A stretch of DNA of 64,000 nucleotides, taken from contig NZ_JAJUXH010000003.1 in NCBI RefSeq assembly GCF_021390245.1, positions 248,001-312,000 on the forward strand, written 5' to 3'. Below, one piece after another: positions 9,588 to 17,185 of this stretch. Origin of the DNA: Dyadobacter sp. CY323. Lineage in GTDB: Bacteria; Bacteroidota; Bacteroidia; Cytophagales; Spirosomataceae. How positions within the stretch are numbered: the first letter of the stretch is position 1; each line of letters begins with the position of its first letter. Both the position numbers and the translations under genes were made by a program. A model generated the notes under the pieces. It was given only the letters and a program-made list of their open reading frames with translations. It did no database searches and was not told where the DNA came from.

Positions 9588-9741
9588 GGCTTATGATTAC
9601 AAAATAGAATACCGAGGCGGCGACAAAGAATACATTTTTCAAACTGAATCTGGGACTGGTTATTCCTGCTATTTCGCAAATGCATCGGCGTATTTCGAAG
9701 AATATCCATTAATAAAAGATGACATTGTAACCTTGGATTGA
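9553..9741 (+). CDS. N-terminal half of a conserved hypothetical (DUF6169-like), frameshifted
   Basis: 62 residues, MNYMPEELGSFRAYDYKIEY through PLIKDDIVTLD, then TGA at 9739-9741. The content (YRGGDKEYIFQTESGTGYSCYF) looks like the beginning of a roughly 190-residue Bacteroidota family that I recall as DUF6169; the name is from memory. The continuation of such a protein is found in the next reading frame immediately after the stop. It is either a broken gene or a translationally coupled pair. The stop TGA overlaps a TTG codon that opens the second half. Confidence 0.5.
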   Translation: MNYMPEELGSFRAYDYKIEYRGGDKEYIFQTESGTGYSCYFANASAYFEEYPLIKDDIVTLD

Positions 9742-10133
9742 AGAGATTCCGTCAAACCAAGGGTTTTTTTGTGGACAAATACGACGCAAGAATCAAAGCA
9801 ACAGTCTTCCTAATACTTGGGCAAGTAATCGAAATGTATCCTGAAAGATCAATTTTCGTGATGTATGACACACAGGACGGCAGACAGCGAAATAGAAAAG
9901 TCGCCTTTAACCGGTGGTATAACGAATATTGCAACTTGCTAAGTGAACGAGTTACAAAAATCAGCATAATCGCACCAAATATTGAAGGCGGTAATACCTT
10001 CAATTTGATGATGCTGGTACCCAACTCATGCTCAAAGCTTGAACTAATTAAAAGTACCTGCATTGAAATCAAAGACGAATTTATTTCAAAGGGTTACCCA
10101 CCATCACTTGAATGCAGGATTGAGTGCAAATGA
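9738..10133 (+). CDS. C-terminal half of the same conserved hypothetical (DUF6169-like)
   Basis: 131 residues if begun at the TTG at 9738; no good ATG exists before the conserved part starts (FFVDKYDARIKATVFLILGQ). The motif YDTQDGRQRNRKVAFNRWYN resembles the DSxDGxxxxRKxxFxRWF core of the family whose N-terminus is encoded directly upstream. One extra base near 9737-9739 would fuse the two frames into a single protein of about 193 residues. A T7 homopolymer at 9766-9772 is a second possible slip site. No signal peptide. Function unknown. Confidence 0.5.
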   Translation: MKRFRQTKGFFVDKYDARIKATVFLILGQVIEMYPERSIFVMYDTQDGRQRNRKVAFNRWYNEYCNLLSERVTKISIIAPNIEGGNTFNLMMLVPNSCSKLELIKSTCIEIKDEFISKGYPPSLECRIECK

Positions 10134-10234
10134 TTTAAAAACCTTCTCCTAATTCTATTGGCTGAGCTCAGGGTAAAATAGTATATTTTCGCCGAAGCTT
10201 GGGGTTTGTTGCCGTTTTTAGCTTGGTTAGCTTT

Positions 10235-10263
10235 CCCCCGGCTAAAGCCACGGGTAATTGATT
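10235..10263 (+). repeat. REP-like palindromic element, single copy
   Basis: The block CCCCCGGCTAAAGCCACGGG followed by TAATTGATT forms a hairpin around GGCT-AA-AGCC. It matches the two elements near 36.5 kb, which share the core GGCTgAAGCCAaCGG followed by nnATTGATT. The common tail ATTGATT three bases after the stem is what makes this a repeat family and not a chance hairpin. No RAYT-type transposase is present in the window. Confidence 0.6.
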
Positions 10264-10294
10264 TTGAAGAATTTCAAAAAGTTTTTAACCTGTT

Positions 10295-10325
10295 GTTGAA
10301 ATTTCCCCAATTTTTGATAGCTTTG
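10295..10325 (+). promoter_or_regulatory. Predicted promoter for the 69-aa gene
   Basis: TTG (10295-10297), a 20-base spacer and TAGCTTTG (10318-10325) fit the Bacteroidota TTG / TAnnTTTG consensus. The ATG at 10330 follows by only four bases, so the transcript would be leaderless or nearly so. Confidence 0.5.
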
Positions 10326-10329
10326 ATCT

Positions 10330-10539
10330 ATGAAACAGTTTTCCACGATTCGCGATGCGTTCGACTGGTGGATAAGGAACATTTATCCAAACTTACCGGC
10401 GGATCAGAAGAAAGGAAAATTGACGAATGCCTGGCGAGACTACATTCACAAGGAAAGTATGTCAGAAACCAGAATGAAGGAAGTCTTGATTGAATATGGA
10501 CATTTTGAAATCCAAACAATCATTACTTATAAGCCTTAA
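10330..10539 (+). CDS. Small hypothetical protein (69 aa)
   Basis: 69 residues: MKQFSTIRDAFDWWIRNIYP at the start, then basic and aromatic residues (DQKKGKLTNAWRDYIHKES) and the end FEIQTIITYKP. No signal peptide or membrane span. A good TAnnTTTG promoter lies just upstream, and a short hairpin with a T-rich tail overlaps its stop, so it looks like a free-standing gene. A 95-codon ORF in another frame (10206-10493) overlaps it and is less credible. Family not recognised. The net basic charge would fit nucleic-acid contact, but that is only a guess. Confidence 0.6.
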   Translation: MKQFSTIRDAFDWWIRNIYPNLPADQKKGKLTNAWRDYIHKESMSETRMKEVLIEYGHFEIQTIITYKP

Positions 10540-10553
10540 CAGGCTTTTTATTT
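10531..10553 (+). terminator. Intrinsic terminator after 69-aa gene
   Basis: AAGCCT (10531-10536), a TAAC loop and AGGCTT (10541-10546) are followed by TTTATTTG. The stop codon of the small gene lies within the loop. The stem is short. Confidence 0.5.
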
Positions 10554-10564
10554 GACTTATTTTT

Positions 10565-10578
10565 GGGGAAATTTCCCC
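10565..10578. promoter_or_regulatory. Perfect 14-bp palindrome GGGGAAATTTCCCC
   Basis: The dyad has no spacer and sits about 95 bases upstream of the 89-aa gene. Its right part extended by one base on each side (GAAATTTCCCCA, 10568-10579) recurs exactly at 10298-10309, just inside the promoter of the 69-aa gene. Two copies of a 12-mer in front of two consecutive small genes suggest a shared regulator binding site. The protein is unknown. Confidence 0.45.
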
Positions 10579-10672
10579 AGTTATATTAAAGAAAAAACCC
10601 GGATGCTATCGTCGACAAACTTGAACACCCGGGCCAGTTTAATCAATTTAACAATCAAACTTTCACAAATGT

Positions 10673-10942
10673 ATGAACACATTTCAGAATTCAACAGACA
10701 AAACATCGAAAACAGATTTATCACCATCTGAACAGGCAATGATGCAGGACGTCCGCAACTTTTTTCTAACCGACAGTTGCGCTCAAATTATCGGATCAAT
10801 GAATGCATTGGTCGAAGCTTTTCTTTTTAGCGAAGATTTGGAAACTGTTACGCCTGAGATGCGGATCGATATTGCGAATCAGTTGAGGGCTGTGACCCTA
10901 CTTTCCAAGTTGAACGAAAGTAACCGACGCGCCAGTTGTTAG
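10673..10942 (+). CDS. Small hypothetical protein (89 aa)
   Basis: 89 residues, beginning MNTFQNSTDKTSKTDLSPSE. It appears alpha-helical (MMQDVRNFFLTDSCAQIIGS, MRIDIANQLRAVTLLSKLNE) and ends NRRASC. No signal peptide. The TAG stop (10940-10942) lies in the first unit of a TTAGCTG heptamer array, so the C-terminus abuts the repeat. It shares a 12-bp upstream element with the preceding small gene. Family not recognised; coding is supported by sensible composition and a clean ATG. Confidence 0.55.
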   Translation: MNTFQNSTDKTSKTDLSPSEQAMMQDVRNFFLTDSCAQIIGSMNALVEAFLFSEDLETVTPEMRIDIANQLRAVTLLSKLNESNRRASC

Positions 10943-11080
10943 CTGTTAGCTGTTAGCTGTTAGCTGTTAGCTGTTAGCCAAAATAAAAAAGTCGGGGCTG
11001 AGTTCCTCTGAACTTAACCCCGACTCAAAATATATCAAGAAACCGAAAAGGCTAAAAGCTAATCGCTAAAAGCCAACAGC
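10939..11080. repeat. Inverted heptamer array (TTAGCTG / NNGCTAA)
   Basis: Left arm: five exact TTAGCTG units at 10939-10973 plus TTAGCCA. Right arm: about five diverged NNGCTAA units at 11046-11080, the reverse complement of the left unit. The arms enclose an intrinsic terminator. The right arm ends two bases from the stop codon of the amino-acid permease gene. Confidence 0.8.
10990..11025 (-). terminator. Terminator of the amino-acid permease gene
   Basis: AGTCGGGG (10990-10997) pairs with CCCCGACT (11018-11025), and an inner GAGTTC/GAACTT pairing extends the stem. On the minus strand the stem is followed by TTTTTATTT. It lies between convergent genes and inside the heptamer array. Confidence 0.8.
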
Positions 11081-11082
11081 TC

Positions 11083-12534
11083 CTAATACCTCCCTATCCT
11101 ACTATTCTTCTTCCCATATCCAAAATACACAGCCAACCCGATTGCCAGCCAGATTGCCAGACGGTACCAGCTTTCCACCGGCAGTGAGTACATTAAATAT
11201 AAACATACCACAATCCCCATAATCGGCACAAATGGTACCAGTGGTGTGCGGAATGAGCGGTGTAATTCAGGTCGTTTCACGCGTAACATCCAAACGCCCA
11301 CGCAAACCAGACAGAATGCGAACAAGGTCCCGATACTCACCATGTGACCCAAATCACTCACCGGCACAAGGCCAGCGAAGATGCTCACGAAAGCCATGAA
11401 GAAAAGATTGGTTTTGTACGGCGTACTGAATTTCGGATGAACTTCGCTGAAAAATTTAGGCAGCAAACCATCTTTGCTCATCGAATAAAACACGCGGCTT
11501 TGACCCAAAAGCATGACAAGCATAACAGACGTATATCCGGCAAGGATCGCGATGATCAATGCAGTCTGCAACGAATCGTAGCCCGTTTTGGCAAATGCCG
11601 TTGCGGCGGGTTTTGCATCGTTTGCAAACTCGGTATACTTCACCAAACCTGTCATCACGTGCGCGAAAAGCACATATAATATGGTACAAACCACCAGCGA
11701 ACCCAAAATACCGATCGGCATTCCTTTTTGAGGATTTTTAGCTTCCTGAGCGGCTGTGGATACGGCGTCAAAACCAATGAATGCAAAAAACACGACGGCG
11801 GCCCCGGTTGCAATACCCGACCAGCCAAAGTTTTCGTAAGCTCCCGTGTTTTCAGGGATATAAGGAACGTAGTTATCAGGATTGATATGGCTCCAACCTA
11901 ACCCAATGAATATCAACACAACAGCCACTTTCAAAACTACCAGAAAGTTGTTCAGAAATGCGGAACCTTCTGTTCCACGAATCAAGAGAAGTGAAAGCAT
12001 ACACACGATGAAAATCGCTGGCAGGTTTACAATCCCATTATCAATCACGGTACCATTGCTCAGTGTAACGACCTCGAAAGGCGAGCAAACCAGCTGGGTA
12101 GGAAGATGTATATCGAACTTACTAAGAAATTCAAGAAGATATCTGGACCAGCTTACCGAAACTGTGGCTGCTCCCAATGCATATTCAAGAACAAGATCCC
12201 ATCCGATGATCCAGGCAACAAACTCGCCCATGGTTGCATACGAGTAGGTATAAGCACTTCCGGCAATGGGGATCATGGAAGCAAATTCGGCATAGCAGAG
12301 GCCGGCAAAACCGCAACCCAAAGCGGCAAGTACAAATGAAATGGTTACCGCTGGTCCCGAGTGTTCCGCAGCTGCAATCCCGGTTAAAGAGAAGAGTCCG
12401 GCACCAATAATGGCACCAATTCCTAAAGCTACCAAACTGGCCGATCCCAAAGACCTTTTCAGCTGGTTGGCTTCACCTGTTGATTCATTTAATAATTTTT
12501 CAATGGGCTTTTTAGCCCATAATTGATTTGCCAT
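11083..12534 (-). CDS. APC-family amino-acid permease
   Basis: 483 residues, with about 12 predicted membrane helices and a cytosolic N-terminus. The first helix carries GIGAIIGAGLFSLTG, the consensus substrate-binding motif of the amino acid-polyamine-organocation superfamily. Later motifs (FAFIGFDAVSTAAQEAKNPQ) are typical of the cationic amino acid transporter (CAT/YfnA-like) branch. Substrate is probably an amino acid; which one cannot be read from sequence. ATG at 12534. It is monocistronic, with its own terminator downstream and the secDF terminator upstream. Confidence 0.9.
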   Translation of the reverse strand: MANQLWAKKPIEKLLNESTGEANQLKRSLGSASLVALGIGAIIGAGLFSLTGIAAAEHSGPAVTISFVLAALGCGFAGLCYAEFASMIPIAGSAYTYSYATMGEFVAWIIGWDLVLEYALGAATVSVSWSRYLLEFLSKFDIHLPTQLVCSPFEVVTLSNGTVIDNGIVNLPAIFIVCMLSLLLIRGTEGSAFLNNFLVVLKVAVVLIFIGLGWSHINPDNYVPYIPENTGAYENFGWSGIATGAAVVFFAFIGFDAVSTAAQEAKNPQKGMPIGILGSLVVCTILYVLFAHVMTGLVKYTEFANDAKPAATAFAKTGYDSLQTALIIAILAGYTSVMLVMLLGQSRVFYSMSKDGLLPKFFSEVHPKFSTPYKTNLFFMAFVSIFAGLVPVSDLGHMVSIGTLFAFCLVCVGVWMLRVKRPELHRSFRTPLVPFVPIMGIVVCLYLMYSLPVESWYRLAIWLAIGLAVYFGYGKKNSRIGRY

Positions 12535-12608
12535 AAGCTCTTTGTTGTAGTGATTTTAACATCTTATAAAACTAAAAGAAAATTTCGCTAATTACGTATC
12601 GAGACAGA

Positions 12609-12647
12609 ATAAAAAAAGGGAAAGCTCAAAGCTCACCCTTTTTTATT
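12609..12647 (-). terminator. secDF terminator
   Basis: AAAAAAGGG (12612-12620) pairs with CCCTTTTTT (12636-12644) around an inner AGCT-CAA-AGCT hairpin. On the minus strand the run of T follows the stem, a few bases after the secDF stop. Confidence 0.8.
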
Positions 12648-12655
12648 CTTTATAC

Positions 12656-15628
12656 TTATGCTTTTACTTTCTTACCAACAGCTGGCTCTGTAACCGTTAA
12701 TGCCGGCTCCTTGCTTTTTTCGCGTTGCAGGAGGTCAACCACGATCGGTGCCGCCACAAATAGTGATGAATACGTTCCGACGATAACCCCAAGCAGCATA
12801 CAGAATGTAAATCCGCGGATCACCGCACCACCGAAGATCATCAGTACAACCAACACCAGGATTACCGAAATACCCGTTACCGCTGTACGGCTCAACGTAC
12901 TGTTCAATGCATTGTTGATAACCACTGAAAGGCTCTGGCCACGCGCCTTATCGTCGGCCAGATAATCACGGATACGGTCATAAATGACGACGGTATCGTT
13001 CATCGAATAACCGATCATGGTCAGGATCGCACCAATAAATGCCTGATCAATATCCAGTGACCATGGCAACCAGCCATTGAACAAGGAGAAGATCGCCAGG
13101 ATAATTACCACGTCATGCGCGAGTGACATTACTGCACCATAACTGAATGCAACTCTTTTAAACCGGATCAGGATGTAGATAAAGTTAGCTGCGAGTGCCA
13201 GAAGAACAGCGTAAACCGCTGACCACAAGGTATCCTTCGCCATCGTCGGACCAACTTTATTGGAACTTACGATTTTAGCAGGATTGTTTGCGATTTTTTT
13301 AGTTGCTTCCAACACTTTCGCTTCTGCCTTCTGATCTGCCTCAGGAGTTGTTTCTTCAATGAGATAAGCCGTTGTAATTTTCACCTGATCTTGTCCGCCG
13401 AATGTTTTCACCTCGGTTGCCGAACCAAGAACTTCGTCCATATTGGTACGAAGTACGTCCGCATCCACATCGTTCTGAAAACGAACTACGTACGAGCGAC
13501 CGCCTTTGAAATCGATACCAAGTCCAAAGCCTTTGAAAACGAATGAACCTACTCCGATCGCGATAATAACGCCTGAAATGAGATAAAAACGGCGACGTTG
13601 CGATACAAAGTCAAAATCGTTGTCTTTGAACCAGTTTTTTGTCAAACCGCTGTAAAAGTTGAAAACTTTTCCCTTTTTGATCTGATTTTCAAGCAGCAAA
13701 CGTGTGATGAAAATCGCGCAGAAAAGAGACGTTAACAAACCCAGTACCAACGTAGTCGCAAACCCAAGAACAAGTCCGGTTCCAAATGTATATAGGATGA
13801 TACCGGTCAAAAGCGTAGTAACATTGGAGTCGATAATTGCAGTCAGCGAGTGTTTGAAACCATCACGAATTGCTTGCGCGAACGGTTTGCCTGCCTCTAT
13901 TTCAACTTTTATACTTTCATAAATCAGTACGTTCGCATCCACGGCCATACCAATGGAAAGTACAATACCCGCGATACCCGACAAGGTAAGAACCGCACCC
14001 AGAGATGCCATGATACCAAGTAGGAAGAACAAGTTGATAATCAATGCGATATCAGCGATCCAACCGGCTTTGTTGTAATAAGCCACCATGAACACAAGTA
14101 CGATAAGCAAACCGATTGCCGAAGACCAAAGTCCGTCGCTAATCGCCTCAGCACCAAGTGTTGAACCCACTACCGCTTCCTCCACAATGTGCGTCGGAGC
14201 TGGCAGCTTACCCGCTTTCAAAACGTTGGACATATCCTTCGTTTCTTCCACCGTAAAGCTTCCGGTAATGCTTGAGTTACCATTTGGTATCTCACCTTGA
14301 ACCGTAGGAGCAGTATAAACCAGGTTATCGATGATGATCGCCACCGGACGACCCACGCTGCGGGCAGTCAATGAACGCCATTTACGGGCTCCTTCTCCAT
14401 TCATACGCATAGTAACTTCCGGACGGCCACGCTCGTCGTAATCGTGCGTCGCATCCACGATTACATCACCTTCCATGGCAGCTTCGCCATTTTGTTTTTT
14501 GATAAAATAAAGTGGCAATATCAACTGGTTAGCACCAGCTTCTGTTCCTTTGCGATCCCACATGAAAACAAGGTCAGCCGGGAATAATGAACGCACTTCC
14601 GGGCGACGAAGGATTTCGGCAGCACGCGCTGTATCTTTCAAATACACACCCAAACCTTGCGGCATTGGCACGAATAAGCTGGTCAATGCAGCTGTTTGCG
14701 CTGCTACTTTAGAAGAATCAGACTGGGTAGAATCCGCGTCGGCTTTCTGAGCAAGCTGCTCCGCCAGACCGCCGGTTGATTTCTTTGTAGTATCTGTCAC
14801 CGCTGCTGCTGCTCCAGCTGCCGGCTTGGCAGTTGCTTTCTCGATCTCAGCTTGTTTGGTCAGATATCTTCCCAAACCTTCCAAACCTGCACCCAATTCA
14901 TTGGTCAGATATACTTCCGCAAATTCAAGCTTTGCTGCGCCTGATAACAAACGACGTACACGCTCAGGGTTATCAACACCGGGAAGTTCCACCAAAACGC
15001 GGTTCTGGCCCGGCAAACGCTGAATATTCGGGTTTGTTACACCGAATTTATCAATACGTGCCTGCGTGATCTGAAATGCGCGGTCGATAGAACCGTCGAT
15101 TTCCGTGTTAAGCATTTTTGTAACATCGGCGTCCGATGAATTACTGCTGATCTTGCCGCGGTTCGCACTGGTGGCAAAAACAGAAGCAAGGCTTGTGTTA
15201 GGCGCCGCTTCCTTATATGCCGCTACGAAGCGTTTGATAAAACCACTGTTGCTTGCTGATTTATCTTCACCAGCCTTTTTCAATGCAGTTTGAAAAGCGG
15301 CACTGCGGGCATTACCGCCAGCCATTCCTTTCAAAATATCTGCAGGTGCTACTTCGAGTACCACGTGCATACCACCTTGCAAGTCAAGCCCCAGGTTGAG
15401 CTCACGCTCGGTTACTTCTTGCAAAGTATGTCCCAAATACACGTCCTCACGCCACAATGAATCAATATAACGCTGTTTTTTTGAGATGTCCACCTCTCCT
15501 TTTGAATCCGTCGCGTAGGTAGTTGCTTTGCTTTTGAAGCTCCTGGATACGAATGTAAAAGACAGGTAATAGACGCTAATGAGGGCAATCACAATGGTTA
15601 GCCCTATTATTCCATTCTTGTTGGTCAT
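12656..15628 (-). CDS. secDF: Protein translocase subunit SecDF (fused)
   Basis: 990 residues, the fused SecD-SecF form usual in Bacteroidota. It starts with a membrane helix (GLTIVIALISVYYLSF). The SecD P1 region has LGLDLQGGMHVVLEV; the SecD membrane domain follows after GSTLGAEAISDGLWS. The SecF half begins near residue 660 (GLGIDFKGGRSYVVRF) and ends with a second set of membrane helices (MIGYSMNDTVVIYDRIRDYL). An Ala/Thr/Lys/Ser-rich linker lies inside P1 (about residues 265-310). It uses proton motive force to help release and pull proteins exported by SecYEG. It is a single gene with its own terminator. Confidence 0.96.
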   Translation of the reverse strand: MTNKNGIIGLTIVIALISVYYLSFTFVSRSFKSKATTYATDSKGEVDISKKQRYIDSLWREDVYLGHTLQEVTERELNLGLDLQGGMHVVLEVAPADILKGMAGGNARSAAFQTALKKAGEDKSASNSGFIKRFVAAYKEAAPNTSLASVFATSANRGKISSNSSDADVTKMLNTEIDGSIDRAFQITQARIDKFGVTNPNIQRLPGQNRVLVELPGVDNPERVRRLLSGAAKLEFAEVYLTNELGAGLEGLGRYLTKQAEIEKATAKPAAGAAAAVTDTTKKSTGGLAEQLAQKADADSTQSDSSKVAAQTAALTSLFVPMPQGLGVYLKDTARAAEILRRPEVRSLFPADLVFMWDRKGTEAGANQLILPLYFIKKQNGEAAMEGDVIVDATHDYDERGRPEVTMRMNGEGARKWRSLTARSVGRPVAIIIDNLVYTAPTVQGEIPNGNSSITGSFTVEETKDMSNVLKAGKLPAPTHIVEEAVVGSTLGAEAISDGLWSSAIGLLIVLVFMVAYYNKAGWIADIALIINLFFLLGIMASLGAVLTLSGIAGIVLSIGMAVDANVLIYESIKVEIEAGKPFAQAIRDGFKHSLTAIIDSNVTTLLTGIILYTFGTGLVLGFATTLVLGLLTSLFCAIFITRLLLENQIKKGKVFNFYSGLTKNWFKDNDFDFVSQRRRFYLISGVIIAIGVGSFVFKGFGLGIDFKGGRSYVVRFQNDVDADVLRTNMDEVLGSATEVKTFGGQDQVKITTAYLIEETTPEADQKAEAKVLEATKKIANNPAKIVSSNKVGPTMAKDTLWSAVYAVLLALAANFIYILIRFKRVAFSYGAVMSLAHDVVIILAIFSLFNGWLPWSLDIDQAFIGAILTMIGYSMNDTVVIYDRIRDYLADDKARGQSLSVVINNALNSTLSRTAVTGISVILVLVVLMIFGGAVIRGFTFCMLLGVIVGTYSSLFVAAPIVVDLLQREKSKEPALTVTEPAVGKKVKA

Positions 15629-15762
15629 TTTATTTTATTGTAAAAATTAACTGATATGCTGAATATAAATACGGATTGAACTGCCCGGGATCAGGCAAAA
15701 AGTAGTCGCGACGTCAGAAAGAGAAGTTTGTAAAAGCGCGAAATACCCTGGACAACGAAGCG

Positions 15763-16170
15763 TCAGGGAGCGTTGGTGACTATGAACCGTCCGAAAATCC
15801 GGTGAAAATGGGAGACCAGGAAAAATGACTCCTGAAAAGAAACCCTTACAACTGCCTTACTAACAATAAATTGCCAGGCAGGTTGCGGTGAAAAATAGAA
15901 GTAATGCGAAAAATCAAAGGAAATGGCGGGCGTGATTACCGCGTCCAGCGAAAGCGTGCTCACCTTCGCTTCATTGGATTCAGGCGATTGGGATGCCTGT
16001 TTTTTTGAAAAGTCTTTGCCGATCTCCTTAGACTTGGAGGCAGATTGCTGAACTGTTCCCGCGTGATCGGACAAGGTACGCGTTCCTGCAACCATCAAAA
16101 GCATGATGGCAAGCATGAGGCTGATTGTCTGATTGATAGTCCTTATTGAGGACCGCTTTACAGTTTTCAC
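15763..16170 (-). CDS. Hypothetical membrane-anchored protein
   Basis: The frame can be opened by TTG at 16245 (160 residues). A GTG at 16170 gives a 135-residue product with a basic start (KTVKRSSIRT) followed by one hydrophobic segment (SLMLAIMLLMVAG), a better signal anchor; I prefer this start. The middle is polar (SASKSKEIGKDFSKKQASQS) and the C-terminus aromatic (FDFSHYFYFSPQPAWQF). No family is recognised. It sits between secDF and tssG, on the same strand as both, 111 bases from the tssG stop; a role in either system is not supported by the sequence. Confidence 0.5.
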   Translation of the reverse strand: MKTVKRSSIRTINQTISLMLAIMLLMVAGTRTLSDHAGTVQQSASKSKEIGKDFSKKQASQSPESNEAKVSTLSLDAVITPAISFDFSHYFYFSPQPAWQFIVSKAVVRVSFQESFFLVSHFHRIFGRFIVTNAP

Positions 16171-16281
16171 GTTCAAATAGCTGTTCCTTTGAAATCGCAA
16201 ATTTTGTTTTAATAAATTACAATCGCAAACTATTTTTTCGAACAAAAGGATGGAACCAGCTGAACATGATTTGGTTTCGCA

Positions 16282-17178
16282 TTAAAGTGTAGCGTACCCT
16301 AATCGTGATGAAATTCCACCTTCCCCAGCCAATTGCAATGCAGACGCATTCGGATCAGGTTTTAATTCAATCTCGTAGTCGCATTCAACCGGCACAAACC
16401 ATTCCAATAGCCAGTTGACAAGAATATTAAAATCACAATCTTCCAAACACTTCTCCAACGCTACCGGGTCAGGCAATTGAATCTCGACCGTCAATTCAGG
16501 TTGATAGCATTCCATTTCGCCTCCAAACAAAGTGTCCAGCCCCAGCCGCGCGCCATTCAGGCTGGAATTGTTTAGCATTGCAATCTTCTTCCCGAATGCA
16601 TTTGTAATGCGGACCGGCAGATCCAGCGCCGAGCTCAGTACTTTTTCCGCTACATTCATATCACCCCGGTTTTCAGATACAAAAGGCAGAACCGGCATTA
16701 ATCGTATGAATGTTTCCTGATCGATCGAATCGGGCGCCTGCCAGAACTCTTTCAGTTGTGCCAAAAAGCCGGATTCCGGGTGAAGCTCAAATGCCTTTTG
16801 TTCCAATAACGTAAGTCCGACCCGGTTTTGAAAAAATTCCTGTTCGAGCGGCAGAAAGAATAATCTCGATTTTTGCTCTTTTTCACGCTGCAACCGGATT
16901 TCATCAACCTTCTTTTTTAATGTATTAATAGAAGTAGAAGATGGCAAATGAAAAAGCTGCTCGGGCAGGTAATCGTACAACCCACTTCGGTTTGACTCGA
17001 TGACTTTCCCTTTGAAATTGCCCAATTCCTGGTCGGTGATCGCCTCAACATCCAAATGGCTCCGGCGTTTGAATGAACCGAGCGAGCGAAATAGAATGCT
17101 TTCCGACGAAATCCCGTCTTCCAGCCAGGAACCGGCGATAAATTCGGCACGTAAGTCGGTTATCTGTTCTGCGATCAT
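16282..17178 (-). CDS. tssG: T6SS baseplate protein TssG (subtype iii)
   Basis: 298 residues, near the family's usual length. It is a divergent TssG as found in Bacteroidota T6SS loci: N-terminal EFIAGSWLEDGI, a central LLEQKAFELHPESGFLAQL, and a C-terminal half rich in beta strands (LDLPVRITNAFGKKI, YEIELKPDP). In the assembled machine TssG pairs with two TssF copies to form baseplate wedges with TssE and TssK. The gene starts 7 bases after tssF, so the two are co-transcribed. Identification rests mainly on position after tssE-tssF and general similarity. Confidence 0.8.
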   Translation of the reverse strand: MIAEQITDLRAEFIAGSWLEDGISSESILFRSLGSFKRRSHLDVEAITDQELGNFKGKVIESNRSGLYDYLPEQLFHLPSSTSINTLKKKVDEIRLQREKEQKSRLFFLPLEQEFFQNRVGLTLLEQKAFELHPESGFLAQLKEFWQAPDSIDQETFIRLMPVLPFVSENRGDMNVAEKVLSSALDLPVRITNAFGKKIAMLNNSSLNGARLGLDTLFGGEMECYQPELTVEIQLPDPVALEKCLEDCDFNILVNWLLEWFVPVECDYEIELKPDPNASALQLAGEGGISSRLGYATL

Positions 17179-17185
17179 TGGATTT

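Noticed and set aside
10206-10493. 95-codon plus-strand ORF overlapping the 69-aa gene
   Set aside because: It starts inside the REP-like region and has no promoter; the 69-aa frame has promoter, terminator and better composition.
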